64,000 nucleotides of DNA. Source: CBDDLJ01 sp965230635. GTDB lineage: Bacteria > Pseudomonadota > Gammaproteobacteria > UBA1113. The position numbers and the translations under genes are program-made. The stretch covers positions 154,076-218,075 of the forward strand of contig CBDDLJ010000010.1 in assembly GCA_965230635.1 (NCBI GenBank), given 5' to 3'. Positions 19,476-27,603 of this stretch are shown here, one piece after another. The notes beneath the pieces are model-generated. The model worked only from the letters and a program-made list of their open reading frames with translations, had not been told where the DNA came from and did not search any database. Within the stretch, counting starts at the first letter, position 1, and each line of letters starts with the position of its first letter.

Positions 19476-20677
19476 TTAATCCTTAAGTTTTATTGAGTCA
19501 GCTTTCAGGTTGTTTAACGAAAGTATTCGAGTTTGTTTATGCCTATCGGTTTGATCAACATGACGATAATGCATTGTTGTAGCGACGTTACTATGGCCAG
19601 CATTCTCTTGTGTCACTTTAAGTGATGCACCACTATTAAGTAGGTAGGTGACGTAACTATGGCGTAACCAATGAGCTGATGCTGCCTTTAATTTCGAAGC
19701 CTTATGTGGAGCACTATTTTTAAACTGTTCGGCGCTGAGTTCAAAAGCCCATTTTAATATTTGATCAATTCGGCGCGTACTGATTGCTTGTTTTAGATTT
19801 TTCATTGGAATAAGAGGCGTAGTTTCTTGAAAGTTCGGAGAGGGAGATACTAACCCAACAGCTAATCTAAAATAGGCGAGCGCATCCATTAAGTCGTCAG
19901 GAATAGGAATTTCTCGTAATTTATCACCTTTGCCGATAACATGAAGAAACCATTCTTGCTCTCGCAGTATAAAATTTCCCATTGTATGCTGACTCGCTTC
20001 TGAAATACGTAATCCCGTGCAGAACAGTAATAAAATAATGTAACGTGCACGAATGACTCGGAATTTACTTTGATCAGTATCAACGGATTGCTGAGATAGT
20101 GCGTCTAGTATCGCATGGATTTCATCAAGTTCTAAATAACGATCAATAATATTAGGTTTATTCTTTTTTAATTTTTTACGCCGACGATCGGTTGCCATAG
20201 GGTTGCCTAGCAAGTACTTGCTTTGTACTAAGTAATTGAAAAATACATCTAGAATAGCCGATACCTTTGTCACACTCACATCAGACAGTGCTTTGTAAAA
20301 TACCTCCAATTTGGATTAATATTACCATCACTGGTTAATTGAGGGGATTTATTGCTACACCAATTTTTTTTTGGTATTGGTTTCTGTAGGAAAGTACGAT
20401 AAGTCACTAAGTCGTCTCGTTTCAGACTTGCAATATTAATAAATTGTACGTGGGTACTCCAAAGAAACAAACGTTCTAATTCTTTAGCATAAACGCGTAG
20501 CGTACTTTTAGGTTCTTGGAATTCTCGTAAAAATGCCAATAAGGCACCCAGATCATCATCCGCGCCGATGAGATTGGGTCCTGATGCGCGGTTATAATTA
20601 TCACCTGCATAATAGGGATGTTCAACCACTGAAGTATCTGGATCTTCTAAGGATAAAAATAATGGCTTAATCATCAC
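19476..20677 (-). pseudogene. Tyrosine recombinase (XerC/TnpI-like), frameshifted
   Basis: The N-terminal piece 20677-20276 contains the core-binding domain (TLRVYAKELERLFLW), and the C-terminal piece 20309-19476 the catalytic domain: Arg in FCTGLRISEA, His-x-x-Arg in HWLRHSYVTYLL, the second His in NAGHSNVATTMHYRH and the Tyr in the same segment. The pieces overlap near 20276-20309 and are joined by a single one-base shift (PNWR to VFYKAL). In Tn3 elements of the TnpI type such recombinases resolve cointegrates. The gene begins four bases inside the end of the ORF6N gene, as in an operon. Confidence 0.8.
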
Positions 20678-21228
20678 GACTTTTTAGCTGCATCAGTTTC
20701 AGGCCAGGGAGCAAAGCCAATAGGATGTTTTTTATCCGATTCAGGTGGTTTCATGAGCTGATGGATTGCTTCAAAAATCACCTGAAATTGTTTGTCATAT
20801 TTCTGCTCTAGCTGCTCAAATTGCTGTTGAAGCTTTTTGTTAGACTCTAACATTTTTCTTAGTTTAACAAAGGCACGCATGATTTCGATGTTGACTCTGA
20901 CTGCGCGTTGACTACGTAGTACACTAGATAACATAGCAACACCTTGTTCAGTGAATGCATAGGGTAGAGTACGTCGACCACCTCGACCCGGTGTATTTGC
21001 GATCACATTTTGTGATTTCAAAAAATCTTGTTCATTATCAGTCAGTTGGAATAAGAAATCGTCGGGAAATCGCTCAATATTACGTTTAACCGCTTGGATT
21101 AATGTGCGGGTTTCGACACCATAAAGCTTTGCTAGGTGGATATCCAGCATAACTTTCTCATTACGTAGCTAGACAATATATTGCTCAACAAAAGCAACTT
21201 TATCGATCGATTGTCTTAATTTTTGCAT
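20674..21228 (-). pseudogene. ORF6N-domain protein with an early amber stop (passenger gene)
   Basis: The domain starts at MLDIHLAKLYGVETRTLIQA and continues with NIERFPDDFLFQL and YAFTEQGVAMLSSVL, characteristic of ORF6N DNA-binding proteins common in phages and mobile elements. The C-terminal third is coiled coil. An ATG at 21228 with AAGGATG upstream starts the natural frame, but a TAG stop falls 19 codons later. Translation could restart at the ATG at 21150, giving 158 residues, though the first strand of the domain would be lost. Its role in the element is unknown. Confidence 0.65.
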
Positions 21229-21334
21229 CAGGACATCCTTGTTTATTAACCAAAATTCAACTTAAATTCCTTCTGAGAATAAAAGTTCTATGAAATTTTA
21301 TGATTGTTTGTTTATTTTATGTCCTCATTATACG

Positions 21335-21361
21335 CGAAGGAAACTTTTCGCCGCTTATGTC
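21335..21361 (-). repeat. Right terminal inverted repeat of the Tn3-like element
   Basis: Reads inward on the minus strand as GACATAAGCGGCGA then AAAGTTTCCTTCG, one mismatch from the left end over 27 bases. It is followed outward by ACCT, also present outside the left end. Confidence 0.8.
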
Positions 21362-21381
21362 ACCTTACCCAGTTTTCAATG

Positions 21382-21942
21382 TTAACCATGAGATTTAATA
21401 TTTGCTTTATTTTTCAGCATATTAACAAGTAATGAAGCTTGTACTTTAATTTGCTCACAAATATCAATACAGATAAGATCGGGATTATCGTTGGGCGTAC
21501 GTTTGAATGTTGCTTTGCCTAGTATATTTCTTTTTAAATCCTGTCTGTTGGGTAATATCACTTTAAGTATATTTTCAGGCACTAATACTTTTTCGTGAAT
21601 GCTCGTAATTCGACGATTAACGGAATTGTGTTCAGCATTGTTTTTATCACCGATATTAATGACTAAAATGCCATGAGGTTTGTCTGGATCTAAATTGATA
21701 CGGTTTAAATGGGTGGGTGTTTGTTTGAATTCTTGATAAATACATGTCTTATTACTGGGAGTGCTATGTTTAACCGAATGTTCAATAGCGTGATTAGCAT
21801 TATCATGTTTTGCCGCATTAATGATGTCATGTAAAATACATGCGCCATCATATTGATTATTTTGCGAGCAAAAAAGTGAACTTGGCACTTCGAAACTGAG
21901 GCAACGAATTTCACAATTTAAATCTTTTAGTAAGTGTGACAT
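21382..21942 (-). CDS. Hypothetical protein, 186 residues
   Basis: I do not recognise this protein. It has no signal peptide or membrane segment and is rich in Asn, Asp, His and Lys. It starts at an ATG with GAGG six bases upstream, which supports real translation. Segments such as PDKPHGILVINIGDKNN and NPDLICIDICEQIKVQASLL suggest a folded alpha/beta protein. It lies directly beside the Tn3-like element (20 bases from its right end), with no other neighbour on the same strand. It could be an older resident gene or an accessory gene. Confidence 0.5.
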   Translation of the reverse strand: MSHLLKDLNCEIRCLSFEVPSSLFCSQNNQYDGACILHDIINAAKHDNANHAIEHSVKHSTPSNKTCIYQEFKQTPTHLNRINLDPDKPHGILVINIGDKNNAEHNSVNRRITSIHEKVLVPENILKVILPNRQDLKRNILGKATFKRTPNDNPDLICIDICEQIKVQASLLVNMLKNKANIKSHG

Positions 21943-22127
21943 GGCATACCTCGATTTATAGTTTGCTTATTCAGGATTTTTTGTAACATTCATCGATGAA
22001 ATTACTATATTTATCTACTACTTTGTAAAAATTTTTCTTTGCTATAAGTGTATATTAGGATTCTTAACGAATAATGAAATTTGCTCAAAAAACAAACTAA
22101 CTTTTTGATAAAAAAACAAATTTTTTT

Positions 22128-22155
22128 TTGCTAGCTTATGTTGATTTGTTATACT
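22128..22155 (+). promoter_or_regulatory. Candidate sigma-70 promoter of the antiporter gene
   Basis: TTGCTA at 22128-22133 and TATACT at 22150-22155 are separated by 16 bases and lie 31 bases before the antiporter ATG. Confidence 0.45.
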
Positions 22156-22186
22156 GTAGATCTCATTTAATATGCTAAGGCTTTTT

Positions 22187-23356
22187 ATGCACGACTCGTC
22201 CATTGTTTTTTCAATTTTTCTTGTATTTTCTGGCGCTGCGTTGCTCTCGACGGTGGCTTTGTATACGCGCCAATCCATGTTAGTCGCTTATATGCTGCTA
22301 GGTATTCTGTTAGGCCCATCGGTGCTGAAATTGACGACAGATATGGAAGAAATTAAGCAGATTGGTAATATCGGTATTATATTTTTGCTATTTTTGCTAG
22401 GTTTGAATTTACACCCACAAAATTTGCTGCACATGTTAAGTAAAATTGTCTGGGTTGGGTTTATCAGCTCGATGGTTTTTGCCATTATCGGCTTTGCCAT
22501 CGCGTATCTGTTTGGTTTTAGTGTGACAACCAGTATGATTGTCGGTGCATCCGTCATGTTTTCTAGTACCATTATCGGCTTAAAATTGTTGCCCACAACA
22601 ATTTTGCATCACCAACATACTGGTGAAGTCATGATTAGTGTTTTATTGTTCCAAGATATTTTGGCAATCGTTGTTTTATTATTTATTTATGCAGCAGGAA
22701 ATGATGGGGTTAGTTGGTTAGATATTGCTAAGATTGTGATAGGCTTTCCAGGCTTGATATTACTTGGTTTTTTGGTGGAACACTTTATTTTACGCCGTTT
22801 ATTTCTCAAGTTTGATCGTATTCAAGAATATGTGTTTTTAGTCGCTGTAGCTTGGTGTTTAGGAATGGCAGAATTAGCGAAAAGTGTTGGTCTTTCTGAT
22901 GAAATCGGTGCCTTTATTGCAGGCGTTGTGCTTGCGGCTAGTCCTATAGCGCTTTATATTGCAGAAAGTTTAAAACCATTGCGTGATTTTTTCTTAGTGA
23001 TGTTTTTCTTTTCAATTGGAGCAGGGTTTAATTTATCTTTTTTATCAGGCATTTGGTTACCGGCGCTTATTTTAGCTGTTGCGATGTTATTAGTGCGCCC
23101 CATCGTCTTTTGTTTTTTATTAAAAAGAGCAAAAGAAACACGTTATGTTGCCTGGGAGGTGGGTGTTCGCTTAGGGCAAGTGAGTGAGTTTTCCTTATTA
23201 ATTGCCTATATTGCAACCGCTATGGGATTAATTGACCGCTCAGCATCCCATTTAATACAAGCAGCGACCATGCTGACCTTTATCGGTTCAAGTTATTTTG
23301 TTGTGTTAAAATATCCAACACCGATAGCCTTTACCGATCGGATGCGAAGAGATTAA
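22187..23356 (+). CDS. CPA2-family monovalent cation:proton antiporter
   Basis: A 389-residue membrane protein with about 11-12 hydrophobic helices and no cytosolic TrkA-N domain. It shows CPA2 features: YMLLGILLGPSVL near the start, LLFLLGLNLHPQNLL, the ion-path helix around SDEIGAFIAGVVLAASP with its conserved Asp/Glu, and VGVRLGQVSEFSLLIAY. Such proteins exchange K+ or Na+ for protons across the inner membrane. The ATG at 22187 is chosen because CTAAGG lies five bases before it; an earlier in-frame ATG at 22172 overlaps that site. The ampE-like gene starts five bases after its stop, so the two are probably co-transcribed. Confidence 0.85.
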   Translation: MHDSSIVFSIFLVFSGAALLSTVALYTRQSMLVAYMLLGILLGPSVLKLTTDMEEIKQIGNIGIIFLLFLLGLNLHPQNLLHMLSKIVWVGFISSMVFAIIGFAIAYLFGFSVTTSMIVGASVMFSSTIIGLKLLPTTILHHQHTGEVMISVLLFQDILAIVVLLFIYAAGNDGVSWLDIAKIVIGFPGLILLGFLVEHFILRRLFLKFDRIQEYVFLVAVAWCLGMAELAKSVGLSDEIGAFIAGVVLAASPIALYIAESLKPLRDFFLVMFFFSIGAGFNLSFLSGIWLPALILAVAMLLVRPIVFCFLLKRAKETRYVAWEVGVRLGQVSEFSLLIAYIATAMGLIDRSASHLIQAATMLTFIGSSYFVVLKYPTPIAFTDRMRRD

Positions 23357-23360
23357 TACT

Positions 23361-24143
23361 GTGCATTTATTAGCTATAATAATTGTTTTAGCGATGGATC
23401 GATATGCCTTTGACTCATTCTATCATCGTGATTTCAATTGGTATGGCATGTTTTGTCAATCTATTGGGAATCGTTTTTTCCGTCATTGGCAAAGATATCA
23501 TTGGGTACAATTATTGTTATTGACTGTGCCATTAGCAATGTTTCCAGCTATTATAACGTGTTTATTATCTTCATCTTATTGGGGATTGCCGGCATTTGTT
23601 TTCAATTTATTAATTCTATTTTATTGTTTAGGTTCAACACATTTTGATTTGCTCATCGACAATGTTGATGAAGTCGAGCTAACAGATGTAAAGCAAAGGT
23701 TGTTTGATTTTGGCAATGAAGAAGTTACCGCGGTATTATTTTGGTTTGTGCTGTTAGGTGGCTCAGGCGCGGTATTGATGCGTCTGTTACGGGTGTTATC
23801 ACAATATGCTGAAAATGAAAAGCACTATTGTTATGCATTGCAAAAGCAGATTTTTTTAGTTAAAGCAACACTGACGTGGTTGCCTGCGCGTATTTTATCT
23901 TTGGCGTTTATATTAGCTGGTCACTTTATGAAGGGATTTCCTGTTTGGTTGCATGCCGCTTGGGCGTTGCCAGGAGACAATAAAGCACTTTTATTGTCGA
24001 CAGGCACAGCTGTGATTAGCATGGAATTAAGCGGGAAAACACCGCAGGAACAAATGAAAATTATCAGCGATTTGCTGGATCGCAGTATTATCATTATTCT
24101 TGTGGTGATTGCTTTGTTTACTTTATCTACTTGGGTTAGTTAG
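23361..24143 (+). CDS. ampE: AmpE-like inner-membrane protein (CobD/CbiB superfamily)
   Basis: A 260-residue protein with four or so membrane helices and the AmpE layout: a short N-terminal helix with an early acidic/basic motif (AMDRYAFDSF), a loop with DVKQRLFDFGNEEV, and the conserved TWLPARILSLAFILAGHF followed by PVWL. In enterobacteria AmpE is linked to beta-lactamase regulation; its true function is unclear. No ampD or ampG lies nearby. It uses a GTG start, and its end faces the DUF4389 gene across a hairpin terminator. Confidence 0.7.
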   Translation: MHLLAIIIVLAMDRYAFDSFYHRDFNWYGMFCQSIGNRFFRHWQRYHWVQLLLLTVPLAMFPAIITCLLSSSYWGLPAFVFNLLILFYCLGSTHFDLLIDNVDEVELTDVKQRLFDFGNEEVTAVLFWFVLLGGSGAVLMRLLRVLSQYAENEKHYCYALQKQIFLVKATLTWLPARILSLAFILAGHFMKGFPVWLHAAWALPGDNKALLLSTGTAVISMELSGKTPQEQMKIISDLLDRSIIIILVVIALFTLSTWVS

Positions 24144-24171
24144 AAAATAGCTGTCTAAACCGGCTATTTTT
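24144..24171. terminator. Bidirectional terminator between ampE and the DUF4389 gene
   Basis: AAAATAGC and GCTATTTT form an 8-bp stem around an 11-base loop. The T-run after the stem on the plus strand and the A-run before it suit both converging transcripts. Confidence 0.65.
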
Positions 24172-24178
24172 AAAAAGC

Positions 24179-24559
24179 TTAGTTTTCTGTCTCTTGTTTA
24201 GCTGCGTTATCTTCTTGCTCAGGTTTGGGCTCAGTCGCTGTCTCTATTTTATTAATTTTTTTCGGTGTTTTGTTTCCTTCGGGCCATTCGGAGAAAGGGA
24301 ATGGTTTGCTTTCGCTGTAGTAACTGATATATTTTACTATTGCTGCTATGTACCGGCTTAAGCTTTTGCCCATTTCTCGTAAGTGCTGATTCGACTTTCC
24401 AGTAAACAGGCTTACAACAAATTGAAATAATCCAATAAAGCAGATGATAGCTAATACAAAGTACATAATGACAGCAAATAGTAGCATAGAAACAATGCGT
24501 AACCATTTTTTACAATTTAACAATTCTTGTTTCAATGCTTCTTTTTCCATGATCATCAT
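24179..24559 (-). CDS. DUF4389 membrane protein
   Basis: A 126-residue protein with one long or two closely spaced membrane helices (~20-55, VSMLLFAVIMYFVLAIICFI then a second stretch), followed by a segment typical of DUF4389 (LREMGKSLSRYIAAIVKYIS) and a disordered acidic/Gln-rich tail. Three in-frame ATGs (24559, 24556, 24550) follow an AAGGAG; the second or third has better spacing than the first. Function unknown. It lies at the end of a minus-strand run headed by the cytochrome oxidase genes. Confidence 0.7.
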   Translation of the reverse strand: MMIMEKEALKQELLNCKKWLRIVSMLLFAVIMYFVLAIICFIGLFQFVVSLFTGKSNQHLREMGKSLSRYIAAIVKYISYYSESKPFPFSEWPEGNKTPKKINKIETATEPKPEQEDNAAKQETEN

Positions 24560-24575
24560 ACTCCTTTAATTTATG

Positions 24576-24824
24576 TTACCAACCAGCAATAATCTCTTTG
24601 CATTGCTCAAGCAATACAAAGTTACTGCCAGACTTTTCAAAAAAAAATGCTATTCTACCTGGCTTTTGTTCAATTTGCCCGCTATCATTATTATCAACTT
24701 CAGCGATAGCAATATTGTATTGATTGCGTAGCTTGCTAATAATAGATTGCAAAATTTTTCTTTTACCTTTTAATGTTTGTTTGTTGGGAAACTGTGGATT
24801 TATTTTATATAATCCAATATGCAT
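24576..24824 (-). CDS. DUF503 (YlxP-like) small protein
   Basis: An 82-residue protein with the DUF503 pattern: a first strand, then KQTLKGKRKILQSIISKLRN, and then a strand with IAIAEVDNND. The family is a ferredoxin-fold domain of unknown function; in other bacteria it often sits next to rbfA. Here it follows the oxidase small subunit by seven bases and precedes the DUF4389 gene by 16, suggesting one transcript. No good ribosome site is visible before the ATG. Confidence 0.7.
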   Translation of the reverse strand: MHIGLYKINPQFPNKQTLKGKRKILQSIISKLRNQYNIAIAEVDNNDSGQIEQKPGRIAFFFEKSGSNFVLLEQCKEIIAGW

Positions 24825-24831
24825 TATCGAT

Positions 24832-24954
24832 TTACGCTGCCATATTTATTAGCCAACGGCTTACAAAATGAAATATCATGTATGCTGATAAAGAAGCAGC
24901 ATAGAGCCCAACAAACCACAACCATTTTTTCCCGGACTTTTTAGTGGTTGCCAT
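24832..24954 (-). CDS. Small oxidase subunit, DUF2474/CydX-like (40 residues)
   Basis: A short gene whose ATG overlaps the cydB stop in TAATG. The 40-residue product starts MATTKKSGKKWLWFVGLYAA and forms one membrane helix, ending in RWLINMAA. Size, position and pattern match the DUF2474 or CydX peptides that stabilise cytochrome bd-type oxidases. DUF2474 usually accompanies the cyanide-insensitive (Cio) branch. It was found by reading the gap after cydB. Confidence 0.75.
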   Translation of the reverse strand: MATTKKSGKKWLWFVGLYAASLSAYMIFHFVSRWLINMAA

Positions 24955-25961
24955 TAGTAATGCACCTTTTCATCGGTTATTTTACCTCTAAATACAATAT
25001 AAGAATATAATGTATAGCCAATTAGAACAGGTAATAAGATAACCATTCCAACCAGAATAAAGAGTTGTGCTTTTAGAGGTGCTGCCGCATCCCATAAGGT
25101 AATTTGGCGTGGAATAATATATGGCCACACGGATAAGACAAAACCTAGGTATGGAAGCAGAAACAGTAAAAAGCCCAAGTAAAAAGGTTGTTGCTCTTTC
25201 TTTTTGTCAAGGGCAAACCATATTTTGATAAACGTGAATAATGTCAATAGTGGTAAAACAGCAAGATAAAATGAATTGGGTACAGAAAGCCAAAATGCCG
25301 TCACTTGCGGGTCAATAAACGGTGTCCACAGACTAACGGTAATCATAAATAGCCCAACTATCAGTAGTAATATTTTTGAGCGATGGAACATGGATTCTTG
25401 CAAGGCGCCGGTTGTTTTTAATATTAACCATGACGAACCTAAGTAAGCATAACCGAACACGACAGCAAGTCCTGTCATCATACTAAAGGGAGTTAACCAT
25501 TGATAATCTAATACAATAACCTGTCCATTCTCAAAGTTAAACCCTTGTACAAACGTGCCCAGGATAATCCCTTGGCAGAATGCAGCAATAGTGGAGCCTA
25601 AACAAAAGAAAAATACCCATAGTATTCGTGTTGAGCGGGCGTTATGAATAAATTCAAAAGAAACACCACGAAAAATTAATGCTGCTAGCATAATGATAAT
25701 AGGCATATACAGTGTGGGTAAGACAAAACTATATACCATAGGAAAAGCGCCATACAATGTCGCACCTCCTAATACTAGCCAAGTTTCATTACCATCCCAG
25801 ACAGGCAGAACACTAGCAATCATAATGTTGCGATCTTTTTCAGATGCAATCCAAGGGAACAGGATACCTATTCCCAAGTCAAATCCATCTAGGAATACAT
25901 ACATTATAATAGCAAAGGCGACAATACTGACTAAAACCAATGTGATGATTGACTCTAACAT
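24954..25961 (-). CDS. cydB: Cytochrome bd-type quinol oxidase subunit II
   Basis: A 335-residue protein with about eight membrane helices and the CydB/CioB start (FLDGFDLGIGILFPW) followed by the conserved VWDGNETWLVLGGATLYGAFP. With subunit I it reduces oxygen to water using quinol in the inner membrane. It begins two bases after cydA and overlaps the small-subunit gene by one base, so the three are translated together. Length is shorter than E. coli CydB (379), as is common for the Cio type. Confidence 0.93.
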   Translation of the reverse strand: MLESIITLVLVSIVAFAIIMYVFLDGFDLGIGILFPWIASEKDRNIMIASVLPVWDGNETWLVLGGATLYGAFPMVYSFVLPTLYMPIIIMLAALIFRGVSFEFIHNARSTRILWVFFFCLGSTIAAFCQGIILGTFVQGFNFENGQVIVLDYQWLTPFSMMTGLAVVFGYAYLGSSWLILKTTGALQESMFHRSKILLLIVGLFMITVSLWTPFIDPQVTAFWLSVPNSFYLAVLPLLTLFTFIKIWFALDKKKEQQPFYLGFLLFLLPYLGFVLSVWPYIIPRQITLWDAAAPLKAQLFILVGMVILLPVLIGYTLYSYIVFRGKITDEKVHY

Positions 25962-25963
25962 GA

Positions 25964-27349
25964 TTATGAAACCCCTTCTTCTGGTAATGACATATAAGTA
26001 AAAGAATGTGCCTTATCTTTATCGTCATTTGTAACAGATTCTTCAGGGCCTTTTTTAATGAGTTTTAGCAAATAAATGACAAAGAAACTGAGCACAAAGA
26101 AATAAATCGTAATAAATATTGCTAATGATATTTGAACTTGTACTGGGGCGAGATCGGATGCGCCGGCAGATGTTCGCATTTTTTCGTAAACTATCCACGG
26201 TTGTCTGCCACTTTCAGCTGTGATCCAACCGGCAATGGTTGCGATGAATCCGAATGGCACGGCGAGCATACATGCCCATTGCAAAGCAGTTGATTGATAC
26301 AAACGGTTATTGCGACGTAACCATAAGCCCCAAAGAGCAAGACAGAGAAAGAATAAACCAATACCAACCATGATACGAAAGCTGACGAAGGTAGCTAGAA
26401 TGACCGGCCGATCTTCGCGTGGTACGGTTGTTAATCCCAGCAATTCCCCGTTTGCATCGTGTGTGTTGATCAGGCTGGCAACTTTAGGAATGGTTAGCAG
26501 TGTAATGTTTTTCTCTGCATCCGTATCAGGATATCCTAGCAAGACCAATGGTGCGCCTTTTTGCGTTTGCCAGACGCCTTCAATGGCTGCCGTTTTAAGC
26601 GGTTGATATTTGTGCACATTTAGGCCAACTGTATCGCCAATGAATATTTGTATAGGGACTAAAATTAAAGCAGCCCACATGGCAATAGAAAAACATTTTT
26701 TAGCAAGCTCCGTATGTGTTTTTTTCCACAAATAGTAAGCAGAAACACCAGCAATGAAAAAGGTGGCAGCAATATAGCTTGCTATTGACATGTGTAGAAA
26801 GCGTGGAATAAAGGTTGGATTAAAAATAGCGGTGATCCAACTATCAACTGTAAAAGTGCCATTGCTGTTCATTATATAGCCAGAAGGTGCTTGCATCCAT
26901 GAATTAGCAGACATGATCCAAAACGCCGATAGCAAAGTGCCAAATGCTACCATGAAAGTGGCTAGAAAGTGCATTTTTTTGCTAACACGATTCCAGCCGA
27001 ACAGCATAATGCCAAGAAAACCGGCTTCTAGAAAGAAAGCAGTGAGCACTTCATAGACAAACAGTGGGCCGAGGACTTCACCAATGGCAAAAGTGAAATT
27101 CCCAAAATTTGTGCCCAGTTGGTATGCCATGACAACCCCAGACACAACACCCATACCAAAGGCAAGTGCAAAAATTTTCATCCAAAATTTACAAATTTTT
27201 AAATACAAAGGATTGTTCGTTTTGATCCACAGGTATTCCGTAATGCATAAAAATAAAGCAAGACCAATGTTTAAAGTTGGGAATAAAATATGCATGCCCA
27301 ATGAAAACCCCATTTGTATCCGGGATAGAAATATACTTAATGTATGCAT
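25964..27349 (-). CDS. cydA: Cytochrome bd-type quinol oxidase subunit I (CioA-like)
   Basis: A 461-residue multi-helix protein. The N-terminal LSRIQMGFSLGMHILFPTLN carries the high-spin haem His. A second His lies in RFLHMSIASYIAATFF, and the motif GWITAESGRQPWIVYEKMRT contains the Gly-Arg-Gln-Pro-Trp signature. The periplasmic Q-loop is short compared with the 522-residue E. coli CydA, which together with the DUF2474 gene suggests the cyanide-insensitive (CioAB) subtype. It is transcribed away from aceE. Confidence 0.92.
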   Translation of the reverse strand: MHTLSIFLSRIQMGFSLGMHILFPTLNIGLALFLCITEYLWIKTNNPLYLKICKFWMKIFALAFGMGVVSGVVMAYQLGTNFGNFTFAIGEVLGPLFVYEVLTAFFLEAGFLGIMLFGWNRVSKKMHFLATFMVAFGTLLSAFWIMSANSWMQAPSGYIMNSNGTFTVDSWITAIFNPTFIPRFLHMSIASYIAATFFIAGVSAYYLWKKTHTELAKKCFSIAMWAALILVPIQIFIGDTVGLNVHKYQPLKTAAIEGVWQTQKGAPLVLLGYPDTDAEKNITLLTIPKVASLINTHDANGELLGLTTVPREDRPVILATFVSFRIMVGIGLFFLCLALWGLWLRRNNRLYQSTALQWACMLAVPFGFIATIAGWITAESGRQPWIVYEKMRTSAGASDLAPVQVQISLAIFITIYFFVLSFFVIYLLKLIKKGPEESVTNDDKDKAHSFTYMSLPEEGVS

Positions 27350-27566
27350 AATGTCATTCCTCCATACAGTCTATAATAATAGGTTAATTTTTTCTTCATA
27401 ATGTCAAAAGAGATTATAACAAAAAGATAATAATTTATCGACAAAAATAGGGCTTTGTTGCATATATGTTGTGTGTAGTTGTGTATATTTAACGCGTTAG
27501 GAGAAGAAATATTAGTATATAATGAAGTAGCCAGCGTTTTTCCCCTTACTGGCATTACCTCATTCA

Positions 27567-27575
27567 TGTTATAGT
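27567..27575 (+). promoter_or_regulatory. Extended -10 promoter candidate for the pyruvate dehydrogenase operon
   Basis: TGTTATAGT is an extended -10 box 28 bases before the aceE ATG. A weak TTACTG lies 18 bases upstream of the TATAGT hexamer. No palindrome resembling a regulator site is evident nearby. Confidence 0.45.
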
Positions 27576-27603
27576 ACACAAATTTTAGCAGGCAAGGGTA
27601 TAA

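Larger units (their letters stand above)
17200..21361. mobile_element. Decayed Tn3-like transposon with a tyrosine recombinase and an ORF6N gene
   Basis: About 4.16 kb bounded by inverted repeats that begin GACATAAGCGGCG. It carries, all on the minus strand, an ORF6N-domain gene, a tyrosine recombinase and a Tn3-type transposase at the far end; the tnpA plus tyrosine-recombinase pairing is known for TnpI-type Tn3 elements. All three genes carry inactivating changes. A 4-bp ACCT flanks both ends (17196-17199 and 21362-21365); Tn3 elements usually duplicate 5 bp, so the fifth base may have mutated. The element sits against a truncated DUF938 gene. Confidence 0.8.
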
